Notes: generated by a model from the letters alone, not told the origin. 64,000 nt of DNA from Paenibacillus sp. JNUCC-31 (GCF_014844075.1 NZ_CP062165.1:2914001-2978000); one strand, 5' to 3'. Shown: positions 30,033-39,902, counted from the first letter of the stretch. Numbers and translations: made by a program.

Positions 30033-31376
30033 TTACTTTGGAGCAGCAGCGTCCCAGTCCGCTTGTGACTTGCCGGCAAGCTCTTCCGGTGTTGCAATCG
30101 GTCCGGCAGGCTTGAGCATCTCCGCGTGAACGCTGGCCTCAGCAATGTACTGTCCTACATTCTGACGGTTAATGAACAACTGATCCCAGGAAAGCTTGAA
30201 GTCTTCCAGATAGGGCTGAATCCCTTTAATAAACTCACTCGTCATTTCCACATCAGGCTGTGTCGGCAGGAAGCCGGCTGCATTCACAAAGTCCGTGTAG
30301 TTCTCTTTCTCCGATAACATTTCGAGCCATTTCATTGCGTAATCCTTGTTCGGTGATTTATCCACCACCATCCAGGTCATATCATATTTACCAGCCAGAT
30401 TTTGGTTCTTGGCTGCATCGTTGCTACCCGGAATTGGGAAATATCCGAACTTCAGATCAGGGTTTGCCGTTTGAATCGTCGTTGCATCCCAAGTGCCGTC
30501 AGCAATCATGGCAACCTTGCCTGTAGCAAACAAACTTGGCAATGTTCCATAGTCAACACCCATGAAGCCAGGCATTGCACTGTTCATCAAAACCTGAGAT
30601 TTTTGCAAGACTTCAATTTGGACCGGATCAGTCAGCTTGGATTCGCCAGTCCACAGACCTTTGATATAAGCAAGCTGATCATCATGAATAGAAGCCTGAA
30701 GACCTTGTACCGCCAAGCCTATTGGCCAAACATCTTTGCCTGCCAGACCCAGGGCTTCGACGCCATTGTCTTTAAACACTTTGATTGCATTTTGCAGTTC
30801 ATCCCAGGTTTCGGGTATGTCCAGATTGTATTTTGCGAAGAGATCCTTGTTGTAGAACAGTCCTGTGAAAGCCACCTTGCCCATATTTACACCGTACACT
30901 TTGTCGTTGTACGTCATTGCGTTCTTTATGTCAGCTTCATTGTAGTTTTTGATAAATGATTGATCAGACAGATCACTGATCAACCCTGCATCAATCCACT
31001 GCTTCCACATCGGATCAGCAGCACCCTTGGACCATTCCTGCGGAGCGCCGACAAAACTTGATTTGAGTGGAATGATATCCACGTCTCCGTTGTTACCAGC
31101 ATTCATCCGTGTTTGCATCAACTGATCGTAAGTCGCGTCTGCCGGAACTGTTGTATATTCCACTTTTACATCCGGATATTTCTCTTCAAATTTCTTATTG
31201 AACTCTTTGATGTAGTTGTTAATATTCTCTTGCTGCCAATGAATGATCTTCAAAGTCACTTTTTTACTGCCATCTGCAGTCTGGCTACCTTCTGATTCAG
31301 TAGAGCTGCTGCCACAAGCGGCAAGTACGAACAGTAAAGCGGTTACAAGTGAAATGGATAAAATCTTTTTCTTCAT
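30033..31376 (-). CDS. Sugar ABC transporter substrate-binding lipoprotein
   Basis: A 447-residue lipoprotein of the CUT1 family. The signal ends in lipobox LAAC and is followed by a Ser-rich linker. The binding domain shows KVTLKIIHWQQEN, NAGNNGDVDIIPL, YNDKVYGVNMGKVAFTGLFYNKDLF and LFATGKVAMIADGTWDATTI. I start at 31376 (MKKKIL), 5 bp after GGGGGAAAG; the longer form from TTG 31391 would use the ribosome binding site as coding sequence. It is the first gene of the operon, behind a good promoter and a LacI-type operator. The ligand is unknown. Confidence 0.93.
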   Translation of the reverse strand: MKKKILSISLVTALLFVLAACGSSSTESEGSQTADGSKKVTLKIIHWQQENINNYIKEFNKKFEEKYPDVKVEYTTVPADATYDQLMQTRMNAGNNGDVDIIPLKSSFVGAPQEWSKGAADPMWKQWIDAGLISDLSDQSFIKNYNEADIKNAMTYNDKVYGVNMGKVAFTGLFYNKDLFAKYNLDIPETWDELQNAIKVFKDNGVEALGLAGKDVWPIGLAVQGLQASIHDDQLAYIKGLWTGESKLTDPVQIEVLQKSQVLMNSAMPGFMGVDYGTLPSLFATGKVAMIADGTWDATTIQTANPDLKFGYFPIPGSNDAAKNQNLAGKYDMTWMVVDKSPNKDYAMKWLEMLSEKENYTDFVNAAGFLPTQPDVEMTSEFIKGIQPYLEDFKLSWDQLFINRQNVGQYIAEASVHAEMLKPAGPIATPEELAGKSQADWDAAAPK

Positions 31377-31406
31377 ATCGCTTTCCCCCAACCATGTAAG
31401 ATCGAT

Positions 31407-31426
31407 TTACGAAATCAGTTTCGTAA
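31407..31426. promoter_or_regulatory. LacI-family operator O1
   Basis: TTACGAAATCAGTTTCGTAA has perfect 8-bp arms around a 4-bp centre. It lies just downstream of the -10 of the sugar operon promoter, where a bound repressor would block transcription. A related sequence lies before the divergent lacI-type gene. Confidence 0.75.
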
Positions 31427-31437
31427 TTTACAACCTC

Positions 31438-31466
31438 ATTATGACTCTACCTGATAAATTTGTAAA
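31438..31466 (-). promoter_or_regulatory. Promoter of the sugar ABC operon
   Basis: On the minus strand TTTACA and CATAAT are exactly 17 bp apart, about 65 bp before the start of the binding-protein gene and next to operator O1. The remaining intergenic stretch to 31845 is AT-rich and holds no gene. Confidence 0.65.
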
Positions 31467-31812
31467 CAGTTTATTTACTTTTTTTCAATTAATTAGATCG
31501 AAGTCGCCCTGGACAAGGGTTCTCGCATCTTTTTTTTCATTTATAACCGCACTCACTTTTACGAAACCCGGATGCATTCAATACGGTTTGCTGCGAAATA
31601 TATACTAATTCCCCTTTTAAAACGGCATGAAATTTCTACAATTGTAAGGTGAGTCAGCTAAAATGTGATAGAATTTTCGCAATATTTATTTCTGAACAAC
31701 TAAATTCTATTGATGCATATTACTTTAGCTCGGAAACACCCCTGTTCTGTTGACTCTCGGATCGTTGTAGCATAAAATACTTGCAAGAAAACAAAAATGA
31801 CACAGCCGCAGT

Positions 31813-31832
31813 TTGCGAAACCAGTTTAGAAT
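31813..31832. promoter_or_regulatory. LacI-family operator O2 (imperfect)
   Basis: TTGCGAAACCAGTTTAGAAT shares the left half and centre of O1 with several changes in the right half. It ends 13 bp before the regulator start, so it may give autoregulation or looping with O1, about 400 bp away. Confidence 0.5.
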
Positions 31833-31845
31833 CCGAGGGATGTAA

Positions 31846-32877
31846 ATGAATATCAAAACGATAGCCCGTTTAGCCGGCGTGTCTGTAGCAACGGTATCCA
31901 AGATCATCAACAACTATCCAGATATCGGCGAGGAGACTCGCCAACGAGTGCTCAAGATTATGGAAGAGACCGGCTATCGTCCTTCTTCTTCAGCCAAAAC
32001 GCTCGCGACCAAAAAATCCAACCTTGTTGGCGTTGTATTTGCAGGGAAACTGAACGTCGATTTCAGCCACCCTTTCTTTGTAGAAGTCATCAATGCTTTT
32101 AAAAAACAGATTGGCTTGCTTGGATATGATCTGCTATTCTTCTCCAATGAGAAATTTCTGGATCAGGGCGAGGACTACTTGGCGCGATCGAAGTATTTTC
32201 AAGTAGATGGCTGCATTATTATTGCAGGGGATGAAGTGGAGAGCAGTGTATTCGACCTTGATGCAAGCCCCATTCCTTGTATCGGAATTGACATCGAGCT
32301 TACAGGACAGAGCTCCTGTTACATCATGTCGGATAACGAGAAGATCTCAACCAAGGTTGTAGAGCAATTTTATATGAACGGATACCGGCAAATTGGTTTT
32401 ATCGGACTAGAGCGGGCCTCTCTAGTGATGCAACAGAGGGAGCAGGCCTTCAAACGTTCCCTAAAGCAGTTTAGTCTCGAGGAGAACCCCGAATGGGTGG
32501 TATACAGCAAAGATTATGCCGCGGTGGACGGATACGAAGCCGCAAAAAAAATGCTCACCTGTGAAGTCCTGCCACGCGCTGTATTTGCAGCCACGGATCT
32601 GCTTGCATTCGGAGCTATCCGCGCCTTTAAGGAAGCGGGGCTGCGCATTCCGGAGGATATTGCCGTTGCCGGTTGCGACGATATCGAGGCCTGCCGTTAT
32701 ACCGATCCGCCGCTAACCACCGTCAAGCAGGATACCGACAAAATTGGACGCCTTGCTGCCATGATTCTGTTCGATCTGATGAACAAACAGATGGATAACC
32801 GCTGCATTAAAGTAGAGCCGGAACTGGTTCTGCGTCAATCATGCGGCACAGCGATGTTGTTGGAACAGGAGATTTGA
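31846..32877 (+). CDS. LacI-family transcriptional regulator
   Basis: A 343-residue LacI/GalR protein. The N-terminal helix-turn-helix reads IKTIARLAGVSVATVSKIINN, with the hinge helix SSSAKTLATKKSN, and the remainder is the sugar-binding-like core (IPCIGIDIELTGQ, PRAVFAATDLLAFGAIRAFKEAGLRIPEDIAVAGCDDIEACRYTDPPLTTV). It is divergent from the sugar ABC operon at 28191-31376 and probably represses it through O1, released by the imported sugar. It has no other linked gene. Confidence 0.92.
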   Translation: MNIKTIARLAGVSVATVSKIINNYPDIGEETRQRVLKIMEETGYRPSSSAKTLATKKSNLVGVVFAGKLNVDFSHPFFVEVINAFKKQIGLLGYDLLFFSNEKFLDQGEDYLARSKYFQVDGCIIIAGDEVESSVFDLDASPIPCIGIDIELTGQSSCYIMSDNEKISTKVVEQFYMNGYRQIGFIGLERASLVMQQREQAFKRSLKQFSLEENPEWVVYSKDYAAVDGYEAAKKMLTCEVLPRAVFAATDLLAFGAIRAFKEAGLRIPEDIAVAGCDDIEACRYTDPPLTTVKQDTDKIGRLAAMILFDLMNKQMDNRCIKVEPELVLRQSCGTAMLLEQEI

Positions 32878-32936
32878 ACGATGTAGTTGTATGGTCTGTA
32901 TCAGAGGGTGTATGTTGCAAAGTAGATGCATGACAA

Positions 32937-32970
32937 AAACGAGCCTTGGAATGACTTCCATGGCTCGTTT
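32937..32970. terminator. Bidirectional terminator
   Basis: AAACGAGCC pairs with GGCTCGTTT, with an inner GGAA/TTCC pair and T runs on both strands. It lies between the LacI gene and the end of cydC. Confidence 0.8.
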
Positions 32971-33025
32971 GGTGTTTAGAAAGAATCGACATTCTCTCTA
33001 GAATGTTGTTATACCAGGAGTCCTG

Positions 33026-34975
33026 CTATTTGGAAGTGACAGGAGGCAGCTTCAACTCCGCTGTCAGCAAGTCAGACCACCCCGGTCGATCAAGTTCAAC
33101 GAGACGGCGGTAACGCTCTTCCCGAGCCAGCAATTGTTCGTGAGAACCTTGCATCGTAATCTGTCCATTTTCCATAAAAACAAGTTCGTCCATTCGTTCC
33201 GCTCCCATCAGATGATGGGTGACCCAGATCATTGTTTTGCCCTGCATGCTCTCCAGAATAGTGCGCATGAGCGCTCTTTCCGTCATCGGATCAAGCCCTA
33301 CCGTTGGTTCATCGAAAATAACGACAGGCGTCTCGCGAAGGAGTACCCGGGCCAGTGCAATCCGCTGTCTTTCTCCACCAGAGAAACGAAGTCCTGTCTC
33401 CAGCATCGGGGTATGATAACCCTGCGGCAAGGATTCAATGAGATCGGATAGACCTACTTGCGCAGCCACTCGCTGGATTTCTTCGTCTGTCGCATGCGGA
33501 CGGCCGATTCTCAGGTTGTTGGCTACCGTTGTATCAAATAGATGCGGACTTTGGTTTAGCACTGCAATGACATCTGTTATATTTTCGCCCATCGATTGTA
33601 CGGGAAGATCATTGAAGATTACATTCCCGGCGGATGGGAGCAACGCACCCTGAATGAGCTTCAGAAGGGTTGATTTTCCACCACCACTGCGACCGAGAAT
33701 AGCCAAGCGTTTGCCCTGAGGAAGATGAAGGGATACCTCCTGCACTGCACACGGGGCATCTGGCGTATAACGATAACTCACCTGATCGATCTGAATGTCG
33801 GCTCGCAGCCTGGGCGGAATGCGCAAGCGGATACGTTGGGCCAAAGCTCTTTCCGTACGCTCCGGGGAACCCAGTTGCTCTCCAACTACTAGATTGCTGC
33901 CTGATAAGCCTGAGGTCTTATCCCCTTTGGCTCTGGCCGCTGCATCCGCTTCTTCGGTTCCAGACTGGTCTGGCTTATGCTCTTCACCTTCCAAGTGCTG
34001 CAATCGTTCCATCGATTCACGATACTGCGGGATATGCTCCACGGCATCTCCTACGGGCAGCAGTGCTTCCGTGAGTGGAAACAGCACCAGCACAAATGCA
34101 GCAATCATGACCGCAGGCAGCTGCCCGGCAGAAGCCACACTTCCCGCCCATAAGGTCACGGATACCACCATCAGCCCAATCACGCACTGGGCAGCCAGAT
34201 CACGCCAGCGGGTCCATTGCCGCAAGCGCAGCCGAATCATATCTGTCTGCCCTTCAGCCTCTTCCTGCCGACGCACAAATTCTTCAGCTCGTCCACTCGC
34301 TAGCCAATCCCCAAGTCCAAGCACACCATCTGTCAGACGAGTGTACAACTTGGCATTCTCCCGCTTCAGCCGAACCCGTAACTTCCACGTCACTCGGAGG
34401 GATATGGCTGGCAGCACAGCGACCAGAAACAGCATATACAGACCCATCCACAGTGCAAAGCCCAGATCGATGCTGCCAAAAGTCACAACCGCGCCTCCGT
34501 ACATCACAAGTGCGGTAACCGCCGGAAATACCGTACGCAGGTAAATATCCTGCAGTCGTTCTACGTCCTCTGCGAGAGCTCCAAGTACGTCTCCCGTCTG
34601 CATGCGGGAGCGCAGGAACAGTGCCTGCGGCTCCAGAATCCGATACAGCTTCACGCGCTGATCCGCGAGTATACGCAGCACCGCATCATGTCCGGCCAAT
34701 CGTTCGACATACCGGAATACGGCACGGAAAATCCCGAATGCACGAACACCCACGATCGGTACATATACCATCAAAATATTTTCAGGACGGAGCGCCGACT
34801 TGGAGATCAGAAATCCGGAGGTGAAGAGCAGGAGGACAGCACATAACGTAGCGCAGATCCCCAGCGCAATGACTGCCACGAGTCTCCAGCGGTACTGAGC
34901 CGCATACGGAGTGATCCAGCTATTCTTTTTGTCCCCGCTTCGGGCTGTTTCTGTCTGCTCATATCCGGCTCTCAT
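33026..34975 (-). CDS. cydC: Thiol reductant ABC exporter subunit CydC
   Basis: A 649-residue fused permease-ATPase. The N-terminal six-helix domain shows the CydC pattern (FLISKSALRP, VGVRAFGIFRAVFRYVERLAGHDAVLRIL). The ATPase has Walker A GRSGGGKST, signature FSGGERQRIALARVLL, Walker B VVIFDEP and the H-loop WVTHHLMG. CydDC exports cysteine and glutathione and is needed to assemble cytochrome bd. It lies 1 bp after cydD in the cydABDC operon. It is about 75 residues longer than E. coli CydC because of a linker of roughly residues 330-385 between permease and ATPase. Confidence 0.93.
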   Translation of the reverse strand: MRAGYEQTETARSGDKKNSWITPYAAQYRWRLVAVIALGICATLCAVLLLFTSGFLISKSALRPENILMVYVPIVGVRAFGIFRAVFRYVERLAGHDAVLRILADQRVKLYRILEPQALFLRSRMQTGDVLGALAEDVERLQDIYLRTVFPAVTALVMYGGAVVTFGSIDLGFALWMGLYMLFLVAVLPAISLRVTWKLRVRLKRENAKLYTRLTDGVLGLGDWLASGRAEEFVRRQEEAEGQTDMIRLRLRQWTRWRDLAAQCVIGLMVVSVTLWAGSVASAGQLPAVMIAAFVLVLFPLTEALLPVGDAVEHIPQYRESMERLQHLEGEEHKPDQSGTEEADAAARAKGDKTSGLSGSNLVVGEQLGSPERTERALAQRIRLRIPPRLRADIQIDQVSYRYTPDAPCAVQEVSLHLPQGKRLAILGRSGGGKSTLLKLIQGALLPSAGNVIFNDLPVQSMGENITDVIAVLNQSPHLFDTTVANNLRIGRPHATDEEIQRVAAQVGLSDLIESLPQGYHTPMLETGLRFSGGERQRIALARVLLRETPVVIFDEPTVGLDPMTERALMRTILESMQGKTMIWVTHHLMGAERMDELVFMENGQITMQGSHEQLLAREERYRRLVELDRPGWSDLLTAELKLPPVTSK

Positions 34976-34976
34976 C

Positions 34977-36851
34977 TCACACCGCCTCCATCTGGGCCTG
35001 AATCATCTGGTAATATACACCTTGTCGGGCCAACAATTCCTCATGCGTTCCTGTCTCTGCAACCGTGCCGCCATCCATCACGATAATCCGGTCCATATGC
35101 GGCATCCAGTGCAGTCGATGTGTTGCCAGAAAAACCAGCTTGCCCTCAAATAGCGGCAGCATCGTCTGTTTCAGTTCATACTCCGTTTCCACATCCAGAT
35201 GCGCAGTCGGCTCATCCAGCAGCAGGATTGGCCGTGCACTAAGCAAAGCCCTCGCCAGAGCCACTCGCTGCTCCTGTCCGCCGCTGAGCTGCCTTCCCCC
35301 AGCTCCAATAAACTCCTGCATCCCATTGGGCAAGGAGGAAGCAAGCTTATGCAAACCGGCTGCGTGAATGGCTTCGCCCACCTCCGCATCCGAAGCTTCA
35401 GGCATATAGAATCGAACATTATCCGCCAGACTTCCACTGAAGATGTATGGATGCTGCGGGATGGCCGCCGTTTGTTCTCTCCAATCTTCCATCATCTCTG
35501 GAGATAAGGACTGACCGTTGTATAAGACTTGGCCTGAAGTAAGCGGCTGAAAACCTGCAAGTACGTCAATCAGGGTTGATTTCCCTGCTCCGCTCGCTCC
35601 GATAATCCCTACTTTGCCAAGACCAGAAACCTGAAACGTTACATCATTCAGCGAACATGGCCCGTCTTCCTCATGCCTCACCTGCACATTGGTAAGTGCC
35701 AATCTGCTCGTCGCCTCCCATGAGAACGTCGATGAAGGAACGACAACGCCACCCCCTGCATTTTGCTCACCCAATATCACCCGTATCGTGGATGGAGACA
35801 CATCACTTTGGCCAGAAGAAGGTTTAGTCGAAGAGGATTCTCCGTTCTTTTCTGACACACCATGTAGAACAGCACTCGCATACGCTTCCTTTTGCTTAAG
35901 CTCGGCTGCTTTCCCTCGTTCAATCATCTGACTGATCGCTTCCCCGGCCTCCTTACCGTCCAGTGTCGCATGGTAATCTGCACCTACCATTCGTACAGGC
36001 AGGAAGTATTCCGGCGCGAGAATCAGTACGGTCAGTGCTGGTCCAAGCAGCATATGCCCTTCCGTCAGACGCAGCCCCAAGCCAACCGCCACCGAAGCCA
36101 CCGACAGCATGGTGAAGAAATCAAGTGCGAAGGAGGACAGAAAAGCCATGCGAAGGGTAGACATCGTAGCCTTGCGATAGCGCTGACTCACCCGGATAAT
36201 CGTTTCCGCATGTTTGCCGCTCTGGCCCAGTGTTTTTAGCGTTTCCAGTCCACGCAGCGTATCTACAAAGTGGTTTGCCAGCGCTTTGTAGGACTTGAAC
36301 TGTCCATCGATCTTGCGCTGTGCGGCCAAACCGACCAAAATCATAAACACGATCAGGATGGGCAGTGTCAGCGTCAAAATAACCCCGGACATCCTATCCA
36401 GCTTGAAGACATAGAACAGAATAACCATTGGCGTGAACCCCATCCCCAGCATTCGGGGAATAAACAGTTCCAGATACGTCTTATACTGGGCTGTTCCTTC
36501 GCGTGCCAGCGTTACCAGGTGCCCTGTTCCTTCCGTTTTGGCAAAACGCGGCCCCAGCCGGAACCACTGCTGCACCATCTGTCTGCGCAGATCGTTTCCT
36601 GTCTTCTCTGCGTACTGCGAAGCAATGAGCTGCAACCAGAAGGATAGGGCATAACGGGCGGCAAAAGCGGCCAGGAACAACAGCAGTACCGGGTACTGCT
36701 TCGTTACGGGCGAACCTTCAAACAGTGCCGTGATCGCCTGTGCCAGCCATTTGGCCTGCATGATTATCGTCATCGCCTGCAGCAGTACCAGCGCTGAAGC
36801 CAGCGCCAGTACAGGCCGGATGCCCGGCAGCTTCAGCAGCCCCCGTCCCAT
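34977..36851 (-). CDS. cydD: Thiol reductant ABC exporter subunit CydD
   Basis: A 624-residue fused permease-ATPase and the partner of CydC. The permease half begins LLKLPGIRPVLALASALVLL; the ATPase has Walker A GASGAGKST, signature LSGGQEQRVALARALL, Walker B ILLLDEPTAHLD and an H-loop (LATHRLHWMP). It starts 1 bp after the cydB stop, so the operon is tightly coupled. In B. subtilis nomenclature this third gene is called CydC; I use the names of the E. coli families. Confidence 0.93.
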   Translation of the reverse strand: MGRGLLKLPGIRPVLALASALVLLQAMTIIMQAKWLAQAITALFEGSPVTKQYPVLLLFLAAFAARYALSFWLQLIASQYAEKTGNDLRRQMVQQWFRLGPRFAKTEGTGHLVTLAREGTAQYKTYLELFIPRMLGMGFTPMVILFYVFKLDRMSGVILTLTLPILIVFMILVGLAAQRKIDGQFKSYKALANHFVDTLRGLETLKTLGQSGKHAETIIRVSQRYRKATMSTLRMAFLSSFALDFFTMLSVASVAVGLGLRLTEGHMLLGPALTVLILAPEYFLPVRMVGADYHATLDGKEAGEAISQMIERGKAAELKQKEAYASAVLHGVSEKNGESSSTKPSSGQSDVSPSTIRVILGEQNAGGGVVVPSSTFSWEATSRLALTNVQVRHEEDGPCSLNDVTFQVSGLGKVGIIGASGAGKSTLIDVLAGFQPLTSGQVLYNGQSLSPEMMEDWREQTAAIPQHPYIFSGSLADNVRFYMPEASDAEVGEAIHAAGLHKLASSLPNGMQEFIGAGGRQLSGGQEQRVALARALLSARPILLLDEPTAHLDVETEYELKQTMLPLFEGKLVFLATHRLHWMPHMDRIIVMDGGTVAETGTHEELLARQGVYYQMIQAQMEAV

Positions 36852-36852
36852 G

Positions 36853-37866
36853 TCAGTACTCCAGGTGATGCTGATCGTTCAGACGTTTGCGGAAAATGTA
36901 ATAACTCCAGATCTGATAGCCGAGTACAAACGGAAGCAGCGTACATGCCACAATCGTCATCACTTTCAGTGAATATGCACCGGATGAAGCATTGTAGACC
37001 GTCAGATCAAACGCCGAACCCATTGAACTTACCATGACCCTTGGGAACAAGCCGATGAATACGGAGGCGAACGCGATTGCAATCACGGCTCCCGTCATAC
37101 CGAAAGCCCAGGCTTCACGTTTCTGACGCACGAAGTAAGTGGCCAAACCCAATGAAGCAGCGCCCAGGACAACCATAATCCAGAGGGCCCAGCCTCGTAC
37201 GGCGAACACATCAGTCATGAAGTATGTCATCACAGCGTAGACCGCAAGGATCGCGGCCAGCGGCAGCATCAACTTTTTAGCTGTATTCAGGGCACGTTCT
37301 CTGAGATCTCCGACGGTCCGCAATGAAGCAAACAGCAATCCATGCACCAGACACAACAACGTCACACTCAAACCACCTACTACCGTATACGGATTGACGA
37401 TGTCCAGGAAGCCGGGACGAAGCTGCATCTGTGCATCGATAGGTAACCCCTTCATCAGGGTAGCGAAAACAACCCCGAACAGGAACGGCAGTAACGCACT
37501 GGAGACTACAATGATGATATCCCATGTTTTGCGCCAGCGTCCCTGTCTCATCTTGCTGCGGAACTCAAAGGCAACTCCGCGACCGATCAAGGCCAGCAGC
37601 ACCACGACCAGCGGCAGATAAAAACCGCTGAACAGCGTGGCATACCAGTGCGGAAAGGCTGCAAACATGGCACCCCCCGCCGTAATCAGCCAGACCTCAT
37701 TGCCATCCCAGAACGGACCGATCGAGTTGATCAGGGTACGACGTTCACGATCCGTTTTGCCAATAATGGCAGTGGACATGCCCACACCAAAATCAAAACC
37801 CTCCAGAAAGAAAAAACCAACAAACAAGACGGCAATCAGCAAAAACCACAACTCACTTAGTGACAA
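36853..37866 (-). CDS. cydB: Cytochrome bd ubiquinol/menaquinol oxidase subunit II
   Basis: A 337-residue membrane protein with about eight helices, near the 338 of B. subtilis CydB. It opens with SLSELWFLLIAVLFVGFFFLEGFDFG and has FWDGNEVWLITAGGAMFAAFP, both typical of CydB. I chose the TTG start at 37866, 8 bp after GGGGG, because it matches the usual N-terminus; an upstream ATG at 37881 is an alternative. It overlaps the end of cydA by 14 bp. Confidence 0.92.
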   Translation of the reverse strand: MSLSELWFLLIAVLFVGFFFLEGFDFGVGMSTAIIGKTDRERRTLINSIGPFWDGNEVWLITAGGAMFAAFPHWYATLFSGFYLPLVVVLLALIGRGVAFEFRSKMRQGRWRKTWDIIIVVSSALLPFLFGVVFATLMKGLPIDAQMQLRPGFLDIVNPYTVVGGLSVTLLCLVHGLLFASLRTVGDLRERALNTAKKLMLPLAAILAVYAVMTYFMTDVFAVRGWALWIMVVLGAASLGLATYFVRQKREAWAFGMTGAVIAIAFASVFIGLFPRVMVSSMGSAFDLTVYNASSGAYSLKVMTIVACTLLPFVLGYQIWSYYIFRKRLNDQHHLEY

Positions 37867-39268
37867 CAGAATAACCCCCATCCACGCCGAACGGATCGGC
37901 CGATTCATCATGCTCCTCCGGCTTTTCGACTGCATATGGCCCTGCCTTGATTTCACGAACGAACAGATAGACCATCACAATTCCGAGTACCGTATAAGCT
38001 GCTGTAAAAGCAATGGTGGAGAACAAAATCTGTCCTGCGCTTACGTTGGGGGATACCCCGGCTGCAGTCGTCATATAACCAAATACCGTCCACGGCTGCC
38101 TTCCCACCTCAGTCATAATCCACCCAGATGTATTGGCGATAAACGGCAGGGAAATGGCGAATACCATCAGACGCATAAACCATTTGCCTGCTCCCTCCAG
38201 CTTCCGGCGCATCGCCAGGAATGTACCGTATAGAGCTAGCAAAATCATCAATCCGCCCGCAGCAATCATGATGCGGAAGCTCCAGAACGTCGTCCGTACC
38301 GGTGGAATATAGTCCCCTGGTCCATACGTTTGCTCATACTCGGCTTGCAGTTCTTTCATGCCTTTGACACTGCCGGAGAATTTGCTGTAGGACAGGTAAC
38401 TGAGCAATCCGGGGATTTTGATCTCGCCGGAATTCTCCTGTTTGTCCGGATCGATAGCGGCCACCACCGTCCATGGCGCAGGGTCTTCCGTCGTCGTCCA
38501 TGTTCCTTCACTGGCTGCCATTTTCATTGGCTGCGTCTCCACCAGATATTGCGCCTGGAAGTGACCCGAGAAGGCAACACCCAGTGAGGAAACCAGGCCA
38601 ATAAGGATGGCAATGTTAAACGATTTGCGGAAAATCTCCACATCCTGCTTCTTCATCAATTTGAAAGCGCTGATCCCGGTCACTACAAATGCACCCGTCA
38701 TCAAGGCACCAAAGATCGTGTGCGGGAACTCCACCAGCAGTTGACCATTCGTAATCAGTGCAAAAAAATCGTTCATCTCGGCGCGGCCATTATTAATCTC
38801 GAAGCCCACCGGATGCTGCATGAATGAATTGGCTGCCAGAATCCACAGCGCGGACAGGAATGTACCGACAAATACCAGCCAGATACAGGCCAAGTGCACT
38901 TTTTTGGACAAGCGATCCCATCCGAAAATCCAGAGTCCGATAAAGGTAGACTCCATAAAGAACGCCAGTAAGGCTTCCACAGCCAGTGGCGCACCAAATA
39001 CGTCCCCGACAAAACGGGAGTACTCCGACCAGTTCATGCCGAACTGGAATTCTTGCAGAATGCCTGTGACCACACCGACAGCAAAGTTAATCAGGAATAA
39101 TTTCCCCCAGAATTTGGCCATCGTTTTGTAAACTTCCTTACCTTTCACTACGTACAACGTCTCCATAATGGCTACCAGCAGTACAAGACCGATGGACAGC
39201 GGCACAAAAAAGAAATGGAAAATCGTTGTGAGCGCATATTGGATACGCGATAACATGATCGGATCCAT
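37853..39268 (-). CDS. cydA: Cytochrome bd oxidase subunit I
   Basis: A 471-residue membrane subunit that carries the haems and the quinol site and reduces oxygen to water at low oxygen tension. Seen: the N-terminal SRIQYALTTIFHFFFVPLSIG with haem ligand H18, FGMNWSEYSRFVGDVFGAPLAVE, and GWIMTEVGRQPW (quinol/Q-loop region). The Q-loop is short, as in Bacillus. The start is behind AAGGGG. It heads the cydABDC operon; two TGTGA-type sites lie about 125-180 bp upstream. Confidence 0.96.
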   Translation of the reverse strand: MDPIMLSRIQYALTTIFHFFFVPLSIGLVLLVAIMETLYVVKGKEVYKTMAKFWGKLFLINFAVGVVTGILQEFQFGMNWSEYSRFVGDVFGAPLAVEALLAFFMESTFIGLWIFGWDRLSKKVHLACIWLVFVGTFLSALWILAANSFMQHPVGFEINNGRAEMNDFFALITNGQLLVEFPHTIFGALMTGAFVVTGISAFKLMKKQDVEIFRKSFNIAILIGLVSSLGVAFSGHFQAQYLVETQPMKMAASEGTWTTTEDPAPWTVVAAIDPDKQENSGEIKIPGLLSYLSYSKFSGSVKGMKELQAEYEQTYGPGDYIPPVRTTFWSFRIMIAAGGLMILLALYGTFLAMRRKLEGAGKWFMRLMVFAISLPFIANTSGWIMTEVGRQPWTVFGYMTTAAGVSPNVSAGQILFSTIAFTAAYTVLGIVMVYLFVREIKAGPYAVEKPEEHDESADPFGVDGGYSVVTK

Positions 39269-39392
39269 ACCGTTACCCCTTCTTTCTGTTCATATCGCAG
39301 TTTTCGTATTTGACATTGAAGCCCCTTCTTCAGTTTCTGTCAGCCAAACACGTATTGATGAACGTATTGTGCCAGATTGACTATTTTATACA

Positions 39393-39448
39393 TGTGACAA
39401 TTATCACAAAGCCTGCCATGACAGCGAAAAAAAGTGACGACGGTCACA
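39393..39448. promoter_or_regulatory. Two FNR/Rex-like sites upstream of cydA
   Basis: TGTGACAATTATCACA (39393-39408) is a perfect TGTGA-N6-TCACA dyad. AGTGACGACGGTCACA (39433-39448) is a one-mismatch copy, exactly 40 bp away. Both fit the Fnr/Crp consensus and partly the Rex consensus. In Bacillus cyd is controlled by Rex and others, so either factor is possible. The rest of 39269-39707 is without a gene. Confidence 0.6.
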
Positions 39449-39707
39449 CAATAGATAAAATTAAGCCTAATCTTTGGGCTTGCCAGCTTCGTCTATTCAC
39501 GGAAGATGCTCATGTTTGGGACGGAATGCCCATATGTTAGTGTCAGGCATTAAATATGCTGTGCAAAGAAGGGCATTACATATTGAGTCATTGGAATCAG
39601 TGGATTCATTGATATCATTCAAAGCAGCGCCAATCCGATGTTTATCAGGTGGTGCTGCTTCAATCCATGAACGGACAAAAATGCAAATGAAACGAGGTGA
39701 TTTGTCG

Positions 39708-39902
39708 ATGGAAGAGCTGTCTCCGATCCCGGACCCGGAGCCTCATCAAGGGGTAGATGCAGAAGAGTCAAGTACGGCTCTGCCTGCCTTTCGTTATATA
39801 CTTTTCCCTCGGAAAGGAGGATGGTCGGCTTTTCCCTATAGATGGAGCTGCTGGATCATGCCGTCCAGCAACTGCTGGGGGAGATGCCATGATGCTGGAT
39901 AA
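39708..39902 (+). CDS. Possible small ORF before the glycosyltransferase
   Basis: A 64-codon frame from an ATG 7 bp after GAGGTGA, beginning MEELSPIPDPEPHQG and overlapping the next gene by 14 bp. Translational coupling is possible. The protein has no recognisable family, and its second half (rich in Trp, Arg, Cys) looks unlike a normal protein, so it may be only a leader. Confidence 0.3.
   Translation: MEELSPIPDPEPHQGVDAEESSTALPAFRYILFPRKGGWSAFPYRWSCWIMPSSNCWGRCHDAG

Noticed and set aside
33795..34544. A 249-codon plus-strand frame inside cydC
   Set aside because: It is antisense to the ATPase and permease motifs of cydC and shows a Ser/Arg-rich shadow composition.
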